Source: Endomychus coccineus (taxonomy: Eukaryota; Arthropoda; Insecta; Coleoptera; Endomychidae). From it: 64,000 nt of DNA. Of the stretch, positions 44,762 through 56,889 are shown in pieces. The position numbers and the translations under genes were made by a program. The stretch covers positions 156,400,388 to 156,464,387 of the forward strand of contig OY294068.1 of NCBI GenBank assembly GCA_958510875.1. Reading direction: 5' to 3'. The notes under the pieces were generated by a model that saw only the letters and a list, made by a program, of their open reading frames with translations, was not told the origin of the DNA and searched no databases. The stretch's first letter is position 1; each line of letters begins with the position of its first letter.

Positions 44762-45175
44762 TTCCTTAGTTTATGTGACTTGTAAATACATAATTATTGT
44801 GATAATTATAAAAATATAAATAGCGTGAGATTTTAATGACAATAAATAAAATAAAATAAAAAGTGCAAAACGTTGAGATATTAGTAAGAGTTTACAACTG
44901 TTTAGACTTCAGTAAATTCATAGATGTGCCTAGATAAAAACTTATTGAACTTACATATGAGGAATTAGTGTTCAAAATGAATATATCAAATGAAATAATA
45001 TCTGTTTGAATAATTGGACTATGAATAAATATATAAATAAATAGATAACCGAGATATGTATTATTTATAAAATAATAATAAATAATAACGAAATATAAAG
45101 GATAAAATAGATAAACTATTCACATAGATGTGTTGTGGAACGAAGTTGAGTGTATATATACGATGCCTTCTGCTT

Positions 45176-46014
45176 CTATTTATTTGTTGATCTTGTCCTA
45201 CCTTTAGCGATTACTTCTTTAAATTTTTCTGGTATTTTCTGAGCGGTAGAGGTCGTAGGGGTTTTTGGACTTTCCAGGTCTGAGATCACAGCTGATGTGA
45301 TTTTTTGACTCAGAGTTTCAATTGTATTGTCTTCTGTTTTTCTAGATGAAACATCATTCCTATTAGAAACAGGGGTTACTATTTTTCCCACTATTGGCGT
45401 CGCTGGTGCGCTACTTGGTTTCTTTAGAACTTTATCTTTTCTTATATATTTAGTTTCTTCTTTCGTAAAATCTTCAGCCGAGTATATGTTTCCTCGTGAA
45501 TGAATCTTGCTTCTCTTAATGAACGCTTGGGAATCTTCCTTTCTAGCTAGCTTCAGTTGATATCTGAGAATTTTGTTTAATTTTTGCTGCTCTATTGTTA
45601 AGTCGAGGTTTATGTATATATTTTTCCCTTTCAGTTTGTGCGTCTCTTTAAAGATCCTCTGTTTTTGAATGTATGAAGTAAATTCTACAATAACAGGCTT
45701 CTTGTAACTCCGCCCCAAAGCATATATATTATTTAGGGCAGTTCTACATTCAAATCTTCTCTAAATAATGACTTTACAGTGAAAAGAAGGTTTTCCAGGG
45801 AGTAATTATTTGTCTCTAAACCATAGATCACAATATTGTTTCTTCGAATTTTTCGATCAATGAATTCTAAGTTCTTTTTCAGATCGTCAACTTTATCTTC
45901 AACGGCATTCTTGATGTCATGTAAATTTTCGGAAAATCTATTTTCCAGTCTGCTCAAATCGTTTCTAATATGTTTCAGTTGATCCAATAATTCAGAATTT
46001 GTGATGTTACTCAT
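45176..46014 (-). pseudogene. Non-LTR ORF1: coiled-coil RNA-binding protein with one frameshift
   Basis: It starts MSNITNSELLDQLKHIRNDL. A coiled coil spans residues ~5-55, then IVIYGLETNNYSLENL and (after the frameshift) KPVIVEFTSYIQKQRIF, the paired phrases of the ORF1 RNA-recognition fold. It ends with a basic/Ser-Thr-rich tail (GRTRSTNK). The frame breaks near 45725, where the first ORF stops 15 bases before the next ATG while reading on in another frame gives NNIYALGRSYKK. ORF1 proteins coat the element RNA and act as nucleic acid chaperones. Confidence 0.85.
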
Positions 46015-46060
46015 ATTATATAATTTATTGATTATAACAGTGTTATCTATTATTTCTTAA

Positions 46061-46416
46061 ATTAAAATGGTAAATTGCATAGAGAGGTGAAAAATGCTCG
46101 AGTCATTCGCCTCATGCGTAAAAACGACTAATACTGTTGTCGGCTTCAGAAAGAATAAAAAGAAACTAGCTGTGATACAGATGTTTATGTATTTGCGAGA
46201 CTAATTATTCTGTTCGAGAGTGCTAAAAAGCATATTATTTAGGTATTACAAAACTACTTATTTTGGATGTAACACCAGTATACTCCTTGTGATAATATAT
46301 TTCCAATGATACCAGGCTCTTGAATTAAATTTGGATTGGACTCACCACATTACTGAATTAACTATGGAGCTCTTTATTCACACAACGGATCCAGCTGATA
46401 CTGTAGAATACCGTAA
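46061..46416. other. Remnant of the older TIR element between retrotransposon and right TIR
   Basis: No coding signal seen. Confidence 0.3.
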
Positions 46417-46706
46417 TAATATATAGGATGTTCTATTTGAAATAAGCAAGTTGTTGGCGACTTCCGGTTTAACCCGAAGTGCTACTTGGAAGCCATTATT
46501 TCATTTGAGAAGGACATGCCCGAAATGTAGGAATCACAAATTTTAAAAATTCAAATCGAAGTAGCCTCTGACATATTCTAATGAATGGTCACCGAGAGAC
46601 AGCCTATATGTAGTAGGTACCCAGAATCAGCAACAACATGTGCATTCTTTCTCTTACCATTCCGTATATTTTCCACCATAAATTATTGATTTAAGAAATG
46701 TTTCAG

Positions 46707-48040
46707 GGAAAGGTGATGTTTTTGGAGACTCCTTTTGGAAAGACAATGCAGTTGGACAATCGGCCGCCAACGTGCGCGCTTTAACTTACTGTGATCTACA
46801 CACGATAAAACGAGATAAATTATTAGAAGTTTTAGATTTCTATCAAGCTTTTGCTAATAGTTTCGCGCGAAACCTTATTCTGACGTACAATCTACGACAT
46901 CGTTTGATATTCAGGAAAGTAGCAGACGTTAAACGAGAAAAAGAGCTGGCCGAGCGGCGGAAAAACGAACCTCAATTGGATCAAAATCAAGATCACCTGG
47001 TGAGGAAAATATTTTCTAAATTCAGGCGCGATCGTTCACAACATCAAACACCAAACTCTCAACAATCTTCCGACGTGGAGAAAGGAGACGAAGGTGATAG
47101 ATCAATTTCTAGAGGGATGTCCACAACTAAATTATCCGCAGTAGCAGAGAAGGATAATATTGGCGGGGGTGTGAAAACGACAGTCACACGACCTGTGCCG
47201 GTACGTCCCGGTAGCAAATGGGGACGACTTTTAGGTTCAGCCAGTCTCGACTCGGCATCCGAAGGCTCCCCTCAAGCTCCTCAATCGTTTACGAGAAGTT
47301 TGAGCGCGAAAGACGCCAAAGATCGGCCAAGTTCGTCCTCGTCGGGAAGTCCGGGTTCACAACCAGCCCCTGGTTCTGGAAATAAAGTATTCCCGAAGCT
47401 TCAAAAGGTTTCCTCTTCTTCGAGTCCAGGCATGACAAGACAGGATACCATCGACGAAATGGTGGAGATGGATCAACCTCACTCACGGAACCTGTCACTT
47501 CGAAAAATGCAAAGTTACGATTGTGGATTACGAGATCCATCCATTGCATCTCTTTACCAAGCCCCAATCCCTGAACCAATAGCACCTCCAGAGTATAAGG
47601 AACTCATGACGAATCTGATGGACTTCAAAGTTGACGTGAAACTAGAAATACAAAGACTGAACCAAAAGATGGGCAAAATGGAAGAGTATCTGTGCGAAAT
47701 CATTAAACGGTTGTCACCTGATAGCGGTTCCAGCTCTCAATCTCCTCAAGGAGATCTCGTCGAACCTAAAAAGTCTTCCGTATTTGGAGCCGAACGACCC
47801 ACCGAACTGATACCAAAGTCCAGTACTTCGGAAGGTACTGGTTTAGGGCCTATTATATTGCGTAAGCGTAGATCGAAAAGTAGAGTGAATAAAGGTGCAG
47901 CTCCTCAGATACCAACTCCGGTTAGTGGTGGAAAAGTGACGTCACCTGAAAGTGCGGCAACTAGTCCGACAGAAATGACCAAAATGTTGGACGATTCACT
48001 TCAAATACCGTCCTCAAAAAAATCTAAGGACTACCTTTAG
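46707..48040 (+). CDS. eag: eag last coding exon: CNBHD end, coiled coil and cytoplasmic tail
   Basis: With one carried base it reads GKGDVFGDSFWKDNAVGQSA and ends in DYL and TAG at 48038-48040. It completes the CNBHD; ILTYNLRHRLIF contains the YNL intrinsic-ligand motif known in this family. A basic KVADVKREKELAERRKNEPQ follows, then a long Ser/Pro-rich low-complexity tail. MTRQDTIDEMVEMD corresponds to the CaMKII site of Drosophila Eag (RQDTIDE, T787 there). A coiled coil (LMDFKVDVKLEIQRLNQKMG, KMEEYLCEIIKRLS) is the tetramerisation segment. Near the end LRKRRSKSR is basic. The tail is much shorter than Drosophila's, lacking its Gly/Ala/Thr-rich expansions. The acceptor is TTTCAG before 46707. 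Confidence 0.98.
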
Positions 48041-48802
48041 CAGTAATTAATTTCAGTCTAGAGGATAGCCTGCCACTAGCTTTTTCGACAATTTTACTGT
48101 CCGGTTGTTTTGACTTCTGTTTTTTTTTTCAGCGATTACAGTAGAAATGTTGCTTGTTTTCTGTTGAAGTTGTATGTATACTGAAATTTGAAATCACTAA
48201 CAACCTTATCTACTCAATTTCTCTAAAATCTTGACGAATTTTCACTAGCAAAGCTGGATTCCTTGAAAGAAAACAATGATACTAAAATTCAGAACTTCTT
48301 AATAAGTGGTGGTTGAATTTATAACTACGAGGATGTAGATTTGGCAACAAACAGAAAACCGTATTCGTCCATATTATTTTAACAAAACATTTTCTATGAG
48401 CCAATTGTGAACAATTTTAAATCACTTGAAATACATCAATTTGATACCACTGCTCGAACAACAAATCAATTGGTTGAGTTGATTAGAGGCATTGTAGAAA
48501 AATACATTGATTTGAGAATTCACTAGTTAACAAAAGTTTTTACAAACGTTAAAACCACCAAAAGCCACTTTTTACATGAATTGACTATATTTGAAGGGCA
48601 TGAATATGAAAATGGCTTATTCTAAATTTTCGATGTTTACTATTTATTAACATACCTTCGGTTACGATTTAGTTGAGAAGGTACATTTAGTTGTCATGGC
48701 ATCATTACAGATAACTTATAAAAGATTTGTAAAAATTTAAGTCAGATGACTTGGATTCTTCAACTGAAGTTTATTTATGTCCCTTCGTAAACATCTCGAA
48801 CA
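48041..48802 (+). other. Probable start of eag 3' UTR
   Basis: Follows the eag stop codon. No AATAAA is seen until about 49405 (AATAAATAAA), so the UTR may run past the following foldback element. This is inference from position only. Confidence 0.4.
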
Positions 48803-49045
48803 TATCTGAACCATCGACATATACATATCGACTGCGCGTGGCAATGATAAGCGCGGCTAGTGCAGGCGAGAGAGAGAGGGAAAACGAAAAGGCCGACTCG
48901 GGACGTAAACATACTAGCTACAGTACGCAGCTGCCAATAGAAACGCGATAGAGCCGGTCTCTTCTTTTTCCCTCTCTCACGCCTGAACTAGCCGCGCTTA
49001 TCATTGCCACGCGCAGTCCATATGTATATGTCGATGATCTGAACG
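48803..49045. mobile_element. GC-richer foldback element, ~240 bp
   Basis: CATCGACATATACATATCGA and GCGCGTGGCAATGATAAGCG at the left pair with CGCTTATCATTGCCACGCGC and CATATGTATATGTCGATGAT at the right. The arms also include CTAGTGCAGGCGAGAGAGAG / CTCTCTCACGCCTGAACTAG. It sits in the likely eag 3' UTR or immediately beyond. Confidence 0.85.
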
Positions 49046-51126
49046 CTTTTCCGCCCACACTCCGGAACCCGCTTCACTGGTTTTCATGCTTTATTTGCAA
49101 TATGCGTAGTCTATGCGGTCCATGAAGTGGAGTCTGCGAGGGAAAGATTTGAAGGTATTTCAAGGTAATCAATAATGATATTTTCGAATGGAATTTGACA
49201 TAGATATTACATCGTCTTTTTATTTTTGAAATAGTTTGTCCAATTACCTAAACCTTTCTAATTTTCTCAATCCTAACCGTCATAATAAAACAAAAGTTAG
49301 TTATAAGGTTACACTGAGATGCAATTCCTAACAACACCCTACATTTTCTAAATTCTCCTGTACAGTGTCTCACGATTACTATCGGCTTATGCCGGTAAAT
49401 TATAAATAAATAAAGTTATATATCGATATATTTGGCTGAGAGGATGAAGACAGGGTTACCACAGAATGTTCCGAGATCCTGCAGAGCGATACGGCTTTGA
49501 TTATTTGAGTTGTACTCGTAATTTTTGCAATATTTGTTTCTATTTATCAAAATATTCTTTGTATTCCGAAATCCGTCGAAGTAGGTATTAACCAAGGAAG
49601 TATATCTTTTATGTGTATTATATTTGCTGCTAATTAATAGATGAAAATGATATTGGTCCAGTCGCACGGTCACTAAAGTTGATTTGAAAATTTGATATGG
49701 CTGATTTGTATGTTATCTTATGTTTCTGGATGCTCTAAAATCGGGAAAAATAGTTAAAAACTTCCTGGAGTGCCGCTAGAAAAGTTATGTCCATTTTCTT
49801 GCGGAAAAACTGGAAATGTTTCAGGTTTTTTCATTTATTTAAATTAATTTTGAAATAAAGCCTCCAATCAAAAATACACAAGAGATCATAGTCTTAGATA
49901 ATTTGAATACACGTCGAATGAGATAACGCAGAAGCCATTTGAAGGTTATGGACCCGAGAGTCTATTTTGTGATTTTTTTTGAAGGTTACAAAATATTTTT
50001 TTGTAAATAAAAAAAAAGATTGTAAAAATATTTTGTTTGCGTGAAAAGTTGGCATTTTTACTTTCTACTTTTCACTGAATTTTTTTGTCACCAAATTTTG
50101 AATTTCGCGAAACACCGTAAAATTATGATTGCCCGCTGAAAAATGTATATTTTGACTCAAAAAGAAATGCATTTTGTAGATTTTGACAAATATTACCTGA
50201 AATAACAATCAACTCATATTTTCCTATATATGCCGAATTGTGGCGGGAGTTTGAAAATTTTTGACCTCGGAAAATTGGAGAAATTTTGAGGTTAGAATAT
50301 TCGAAAAAAAAAACAAATTCGAGATACTGTTAGAGCTCTTCAATACGCGTATTTTGAGCTATTGTAGATCAATTTTGCTTCAGTAGAAGTCTAGTTTTTT
50401 CCGACAAAATGACTTTTCTAGCGGCATTTTCTGATAAAATAAAAGTGATTTTTATTCATTAATCTGTGTAAAAAAGGATTTGATCACGTACCTGCCATAT
50501 CAAATATTGCCGGATTCTCAGGGGATTCGGTCGACCGTGAACTGGACTATATTCTCACTTATAATGAAAAATATGCATTGGTAATAGATTAATCAATATA
50601 CGAACAAAATTTCACACTCATATTAGTTCTAATTGACTAACAATCTTCCAATTGTCAGTCATCGCTCAAAAAAGGCAATGAATGCAATAAGGTCTTTCCT
50701 AAACTGAAAAAATCTTCGAGATCAACAACTTCAAATCATAAAACATATTGAACTATGAGTTAACGCTGCCAGACTCCTAATGTTGCTAGTTTCGATGACG
50801 AAAGATTCTCAAGTTTTTTAATAATTCATTAGCTGGGGGTGTAAGTGATTTTTAACTTTTAGTGTTAGTGTATACTATCTACAGTTTGAAAAATTTTTTG
50901 ATTTGTACTTGTTTAATGTATATATGTATCCAAATCTGGAGATTGAAATATAAAATACCTCAGATATGAGAATGAATTGAAGATTATTTCGGTACAGTTT
51001 ATTCGGTCTTTCAACATAGCCCAATTTGTAATAGAAACATTAAAATAAAATGAAATCGACACTTCAGATTGTTGGATCTTTACGCATGCAGGATCGTTTA
51101 TCTTGTTCTCACACTTCTTCTAATAC
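49046..51126. other. Intergenic or 3' UTR, AT-rich; nothing recognised
   Basis: An 85-codon minus-strand ORF at 49416-49673 is not recognised and not supported by context. Homopolymer runs are common. Confidence 0.35.
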
Positions 51127-52890
51127 AATACGTGGGCAATTCTAAATTAAAGGAGACGGTAGGGGGGGGGGGGTGTCTGCAGAACTTGCCGGGGCAATTT
51201 TTTTCCGTTTCTACATCGTATTTGAACTCGTTTACCGGCATTTAAAGATCAAAATACCTTTTAAAAAGTTTTTTATGAATTTTTCCAATTTTATGGGTTG
51301 TTTTCCAACGAAAATGTCAAAAAACTGTTTTTAACCCCAGAAATCGATATTTTATAATGAATAAACGTCCAAGAAGTCATTTCCGATCGGAAATTGGCCT
51401 CTGAATTCGAAAATGGTGTCAGTTTCCTTAAATAACGCATCATTTTTTATCCATTGGCTGATTTTCGCCAAAATACTTTTTTTTAAGGCGTCATTTCGGT
51501 GTGAGCAGCCATTAAAAAAAATTTTTTTTTCAGCGAAATCTGCGTATTTTTACCTCTGCTTTACGATCAAATAAGAATTCTTCTGACTAAATAGGTTTTA
51601 GTCATTTTAGTAATTGAAAAAACTAAAAAAAACGACAAAAAAACGATATTACTGTACAAAAATCTGTCGTCAGGTCGCTGACAAGTCTTTTCTTGGGACA
51701 TATGACTTCGGAATCAGATTCAGCGGGAAATTTTACTATAAGAAAACAGTTCCCGAACGTCATCCAACAGTTTTTACACTCCAGTATACCATTAATTTTC
51801 CGCCAAAAACCAAGTAAACGTAATTTTCTTCCAGTTTTTGACCTTTTTCGAGCTCAAAGTTGCATGCAAACATGCTATAACAATATTTTTTTTAATATTT
51901 CGGTGCTTTGGAAAAGCAGTTTGAAAAAAATCTTTTTCGTAGCTGCAAATCTTCGTTGTTTTGCCTCCTATTTTTGGCGCTTTGTTGAATTTTGTGGCTC
52001 TGGGTCATTATGTGGGATTGAAAAATTGTCAGAATCAGAATGCTTGGGAAATTTCACATCAAAATCAGTCATTTGATCACGATTCTAGTCGATTTAACGT
52101 TTTAAGAAACAAACTTAAAAAATTACAAAAAAACGAAGTCTCTAGATTTGCAGCTACGAAAAAGCTTTTTTTCAAACTGCTTTTCCAAAGTACCAAAATA
52201 TTTAAAAAAAATAATGTAATAACATGTTCTCCATCGAAAATTGTCCATGGAATCCAAAAATTCTACTTACGATTCTAAATTCTGCAACTTTGAGGTCGAA
52301 AAAGGTCAAAAACTGGAAGAAAACTGTTGTTTTTGGCGGAAAATTAATGGGATGCTGGAGTGTAAAAACTGTTGGATGCCGTTCGTGAACTATGTTCTTA
52401 TCGTAAAATTTCCCGCTGAATCCGATTCCGAGTTTATATGTCCCAAAAAAAGAATTATCAGTGACGTGACGACAGATTTTTGTACAGTAATATCGTTTTT
52501 TTGTGGTTTTTTTAGTTTTTTCAATTTTCCGACCTCTAAGACCCATTTAGTCAGAAAAATGCTTATTTGATCGTAAAGCTGAAAATGATGGATTATGGAA
52601 GGATACTGACACCATTTTTGGATTCAGCGGCCAATTTTCGATCGGAAATGACTCCTTGGACGTTTATTTACTATAAAATGTCGATTTCTGGGGTCAAAAA
52701 CAGTTTTTTGGCATTTTCGTTAAAAAAAACAAAAAAATTGAAAAAATCCATAGAAAACTTTTTGAAGGGTATTTCAATCTCTAAATGCCGGTTCAAATAC
52801 GATGTAGAAACGGAAAAAAATTGACCCGCCAAGATCCGCAGACCCCCCCCCCCTTGGCCGTCTCCTTTAATTTAGAATTGCCTACGTATT
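51127..52890. mobile_element. Long palindromic foldback element, ~1.76 kb
   Basis: AATACGTGGGCAATTCTAAA...GGAGACGG at the left end and CCGTCTCC...TTTAGAATTGCCTACGTATT at the right. The arms run nearly to the centre (about 52008). Mirror-image ORFs give similar peptides from both arms on opposite strands (KKTTKKRYYCTKICR; RHPTVFTLQ), confirming the palindrome. Each arm has a run of 12-13 G (or C) near the end. No transposase. Confidence 0.9.
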
Positions 52891-53585
52891 TATTAAAAGA
52901 TTATTAATTTTGTCTAACACGCTCTAAACATATCAACACATGAATGAAAATCATTCTGAGATTTTTATATTTTGATCTCTTCAACTTACTATGTAGTCTA
53001 TCTTCTAATTGATAGATATTTGTTCTGTTAGAGATATAAAATAGTATAAGCCAGTATAGGAAATGATTGATTTATAGATTTCACTGTAGGGAATTCATTG
53101 AATTATGCCTTAAATAACAGATTACAGATTTTGTACATAGGTTTTTCAAAATAAACCGGACATTGTACAAAACCCAATGTCAAAATTGTAAATATTTCGA
53201 TTAGCTTTAGGAAATATAACGAGGGCCATTTAACAAAAAAGTCATTAAATTAATGATAAAGCAATGTATATTATTTGGCCGTACCTTGCCTTTCGCTCTG
53301 TACCTTGGAGCTTAATAGATTCTACAATATCACGCTAATAGTGCTCTATATTTATAACAGAACACCAATTCTTTTTTTCAATTCAAAGTGTACAATAAAC
53401 ACAGTCAATTTGAATTTGCAGCTTGTATCTAATTTTAATGGCAATGAAAAATTCATCTCATATCATAACTGTTATACCAATTTATAGAGGGTAACCTTTG
53501 GACTAGTTGAGATGTAGCCAGTAATTTCGGCTTGTTTGACATTTAGAAAAACAATTATGTAATTCCGGCATTTACCACGTGTTAA
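52891..53585. other. Nothing recognised
   Basis: AT-rich spacer without supported features. Confidence 0.3.
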
Positions 53586-56200
53586 TAATAATAATAATAA
53601 AGCATTTATTTAGCATAATAGCTACATATAAGAACAATTTGCCTTATTACAATATGAACAGGAAAATCCGGCTAAAATGTATAAAATTAAAGTAAATAAA
53701 ATAAAATACAACCACTAACACTTATCTAAAACAAATTTTCTCAGGAGCCGTTTGAAATGGCTTAGGTTATCACAGTTTTTTATTGTTACAGGTAACTTGT
53801 TGAATTCGGATAGACCCTTGTACAAAACCGAGTTAAGCATTTGAGTTGAATTGCAACATTCAGGCAAAATAAAATCTCTTCGATTTCTGGTGTGATAACT
53901 ATGTATATCGCTAAAGACCTTTAATCTGTCACATAGATAGTTGGGTAACAAATTATGTTTAAGCTTAAAAATAAACAAATACACATTAAACATAACCCTT
54001 TGATTCACAGACAACATATTTAGAACACTCAGCATATATTTAATTGGCGTATACCAGTTACATTTTAAAATCTGTCTCATTGCTCTGTTTTGTATTTTAT
54101 CCATTTGATTTATTTTATACTGTGGTAAATTAAATAATAGGGTCGAACAAAATTGTAAATGTGGGAGAGTAAAGTTGTAATTTTGTGTGCAAAGATAAAT
54201 TTTTACCTATTCGAGTTATAAAACCCACTTTTTTTGCAAATTTTCTCATTACATAATCAACATGAGCCTGAAAGTTTAAATTACAATCCAATATAATACC
54301 TAAGTATTTAATTTCGTTATTATAAACAATATTTTCTCCATTTACCGTAATTTGCATATTTTGGATTTCATCTTTTTCTAAATACGCAAAATTTAGATTT
54401 ATCTGCATTTAGACTTAGTTTGTTAACACACAGCCAATTGAATATTCTCTCTAAATCATCATTTAAATCTTTTAATATTTGTTGTAAGTTTTTACCTATG
54501 ATATAGAGCATTGTATCGTCAGCAAAAAGAAAGCTACTCCAACCATATCATTTATATAAAGCAAAAATAAGAGTGGCCCTAAAACAGTTCCTTGTGGTAC
54601 ACCATATTTAACATCTAAAAACTCGGACATATAATTTTTATAAGACACACGTTGTAATCTTTTAGACAGATATGACTTAAACCACTTTAAGACAGTATGC
54701 CTGATTCCTAGAATCTCTAATTTGCTTAATAAAATATCCCCATCTACTGTTTCGAAAGCTCTCTTAAAATCTAAAAACACAGCTAAAACATAGTTATCAC
54801 AGTCGATGGCCATGAGAAAATCATCACAAATACCAACAACAACAGACTCGCAAGAATGATTTTCTCTAAAACCTGATTGGTTAGGAATAATTATTTTATT
54901 TTTATCACAGAAATTCATCAACTGTTCTTTAACAGCAACTTCCAAAACCTTCTCATATATGGGCACCGTATTTATTGGACGAAATTCATTATATAGTTTT
55001 GTGTTATTTACTTTAGGGACAGGAATGATAGTTGTTAATTTCCAGGGTTCTGGAAAAACACCACTGCTAAGGGACGTGTTAATAACATCTAAAAGTCGAT
55101 TACCAACCACATACACAACATCACACAGAACCTGTTTCGAAATGCCACTCTCACCCCCACCAACATTTTAAAGATTTTCTATTATTTCTTTCATTTTACT
55201 CATTGTTAATTTTTCAAAATTACTAAAAGCTCCATCATGCACTGTGGTTTCATCATAACATTTTGAGGACGTGGTATATTCCCGATTATGTTATCAATGC
55301 TATAAACAAAATATTTATTAAATCTATCAACTATGTCCGCCTCCTGTTGGACTATTTCCGTTTCAAACCTGATTTCATCTGGCAATAATTGTTTTTTCCC
55401 AGGTAAGAGAGTTTTAAGGTTTTTCCACAGTTCTTTTGGGTTGCTTTTATTTAGGTCTATTGTTTCTGCATAAAATTTCTCTTTCTCTGTTCTCATTTTG
55501 TTGACAATGGTATATCTTTTCGTTTTGTATTCTTGCCAAGTATTTTCATTTCCATTCATAATAGCCCTTTTATATAATAGGTCCCTTTCATTCATCATTT
55601 CTCTTATTTCAGCATTAAACCTATTTTATCTAAATATTTTGGATGTTGCACTATTTTTACCCTGGGACACATACGATTTATTATATTTTCAATATCTCCA
55701 ATGAAAGAAGTGGCTAAAACATTTACATCAGAAATATTATTGTCCCAAGCAGAATTATATAATTCTAGTTGAAGTTTATTGGAATCATAATTTTTAAAGG
55801 ACCTCTGGAATGTTATCATTTTCTTGTTTTGTGTTTTTTCTTGAGGAAGTGTAATTGAGAGAATTGAATGGTTACTTATTTTAGGTATATGGTGAACTTT
55901 ATACTGAAGATTCTTATTATTTGTCACGATATAGTCTATTAATGTTTGGCTACTGGGGACTATTCTAGTAGGAGTTTCGACAATGTGATAAAATCCATTT
56001 GTGTAAATAACATCCCATTACGAATTTATTAATGAAGTTGTAATAAATTGGCACTTCAAGAGAGAAGAGAAAGTTTCTTCGGGGTTAATAGTCATAATAT
56101 GAAATCCAATGTTTGACACAAGACGCACAAATTGGTTGTTTATTTTGGAATATGACAGTTTTCTATACGCTTCCAACGGGAACAGTTTAAATTCGTCCAC
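53586..56200 (-). pseudogene. Second non-LTR retrotransposon, decayed and 5'-truncated
   Basis: Minus-strand order: an endonuclease end at about 56000-55604 (ETPTRIVPSSQTLIDYIVTN; ISNHSILSITLP), a linker (55598-55206; NPKELWKNLKTLLPGK), then reverse transcriptase 55116-54496 (EFRPINTVPIYEKVLE; NQSGFRENHSCES; LAVFLDFKRAFETVD; YGVPQGTVLGPLLFLLYIND). A frameshift precedes FLFADDTMLYI. The thumb is at 54408-54130 (NNEIKYLGIILDCNLNFQAH) and the C-terminus at 54104-53715 (MDKIQNRAMRQILKCN). The 3' end has (ATT)n at 53586-53602. At least four frame breaks. A different subfamily from the 41.5-kb element, since the matching motifs differ. Confidence 0.85.
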
Positions 56201-56489
56201 CCACTGCCGAAATTATCTCAACTTCTGGAGATATATGACAGAGCTATCTATGCTTAACAATCATAATACAGTACAGTGATAGCATGATAGATTTAAGTAG
56301 TTGATTTCTTCAGACAATATTGTTTTACATTGAAGCATTATACCCACAAATGAGCTATCGATGGTGGTTTTCTTATTATATTATCTTGTTCATTGTTCAA
56401 ACTGAATAATTGAAGATAGGAATTTCTGACTGATTGCTGCGCCACATCTGATTTTTTTTGTAAACATATGCATATCCCTGTTTGACCTG

Positions 56490-56690
56490 CGCTCCTGCTC
56501 ATGTCACAGTTAAGTCATTCTGTCAGAATGTCGAGGAGCGACTACGTCTACTGAATATCCTCAGCTTTGCAAATAGACGTCTTTGGAGTGATCTGATAGT
56601 AATTTATCGGGCTCTGCTCAATTCATTTGTTCACATCCCGACCACGACAGAATCATTCCATAATCGGGATATTGAAATAATGAACTGAAA
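56490..56690 (+). pseudogene. Scrap of a non-LTR ORF2 C-terminus
   Basis: The + frame reads VEERLRLLNILSFANRRLWS then DLIVIYRALLNSF, like 'RLKLLNLxSLExRRLRxDLIxxYKIL' of non-LTR reverse transcriptase tails. Opposite orientation to its neighbour. Confidence 0.45.
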
Positions 56691-56889
56691 TAATTTACCC
56701 TTAAAAGTTATATGTACAAAAACAGCTTATAGTGTTCTTATTTCTGTACTATTTATACTCACATTACTCTTACTTTATGTCTAAATACATGTTATTAGAG
56801 TTGGTATTCGTTTTTAACACATATGTTCAATATTGAGCGTCTAAAGTCATTTCCACCACGTTTCTAATATCTTCTATATATTACAAAAT

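Larger units (their letters stand above)
41495..46060 (-). mobile_element. Nearly complete CR1/Jockey-type non-LTR retrotransposon
   Basis: The order on the minus strand is ORF1 (46014-45176), then an intergenic stretch, then ORF2 (44761-41814), a 3' UTR, and a (TTA)n tail at 41495-41512. Only a handful of lesions are visible (one frameshift in ORF1; one stop and one frameshift in ORF2), so the copy is young. It lies antisense to eag in the intron between the CNBHD exons. Confidence 0.9.
40427..46610. mobile_element. Old TIR element split by younger insertions
   Basis: The left TIR 40427-40613 (AGAATGTCTCAGATAACCAT, ACCGGAAGTTGCC, ACTTGCTTATTTTGAACAGA) is repeated inverted at 46417-46610 (TCTATTTGAAATAAGCAAGT, GACTTCCGGT, AATGGTCACCGAGAGACAG). 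The ~190-bp arms differ by many substitutions. They enclose a hairpin MITE, a foldback element and a whole non-LTR retrotransposon. The TIR style, with its ACTTCCGGT palindrome, resembles the mariner element at 60897. No transposase of its own remains. Confidence 0.75.

Noticed and set aside
47289..47585. 98-codon ORF antisense to the last eag exon
   Set aside because: It is a shadow of the conserved sense coding sequence.
51614..52824. Several ORFs of 67-127 codons on both strands
   Set aside because: They lie in the arms of a palindrome, appear as mirror images on opposite strands, and have Lys/Phe-rich AT-driven composition.
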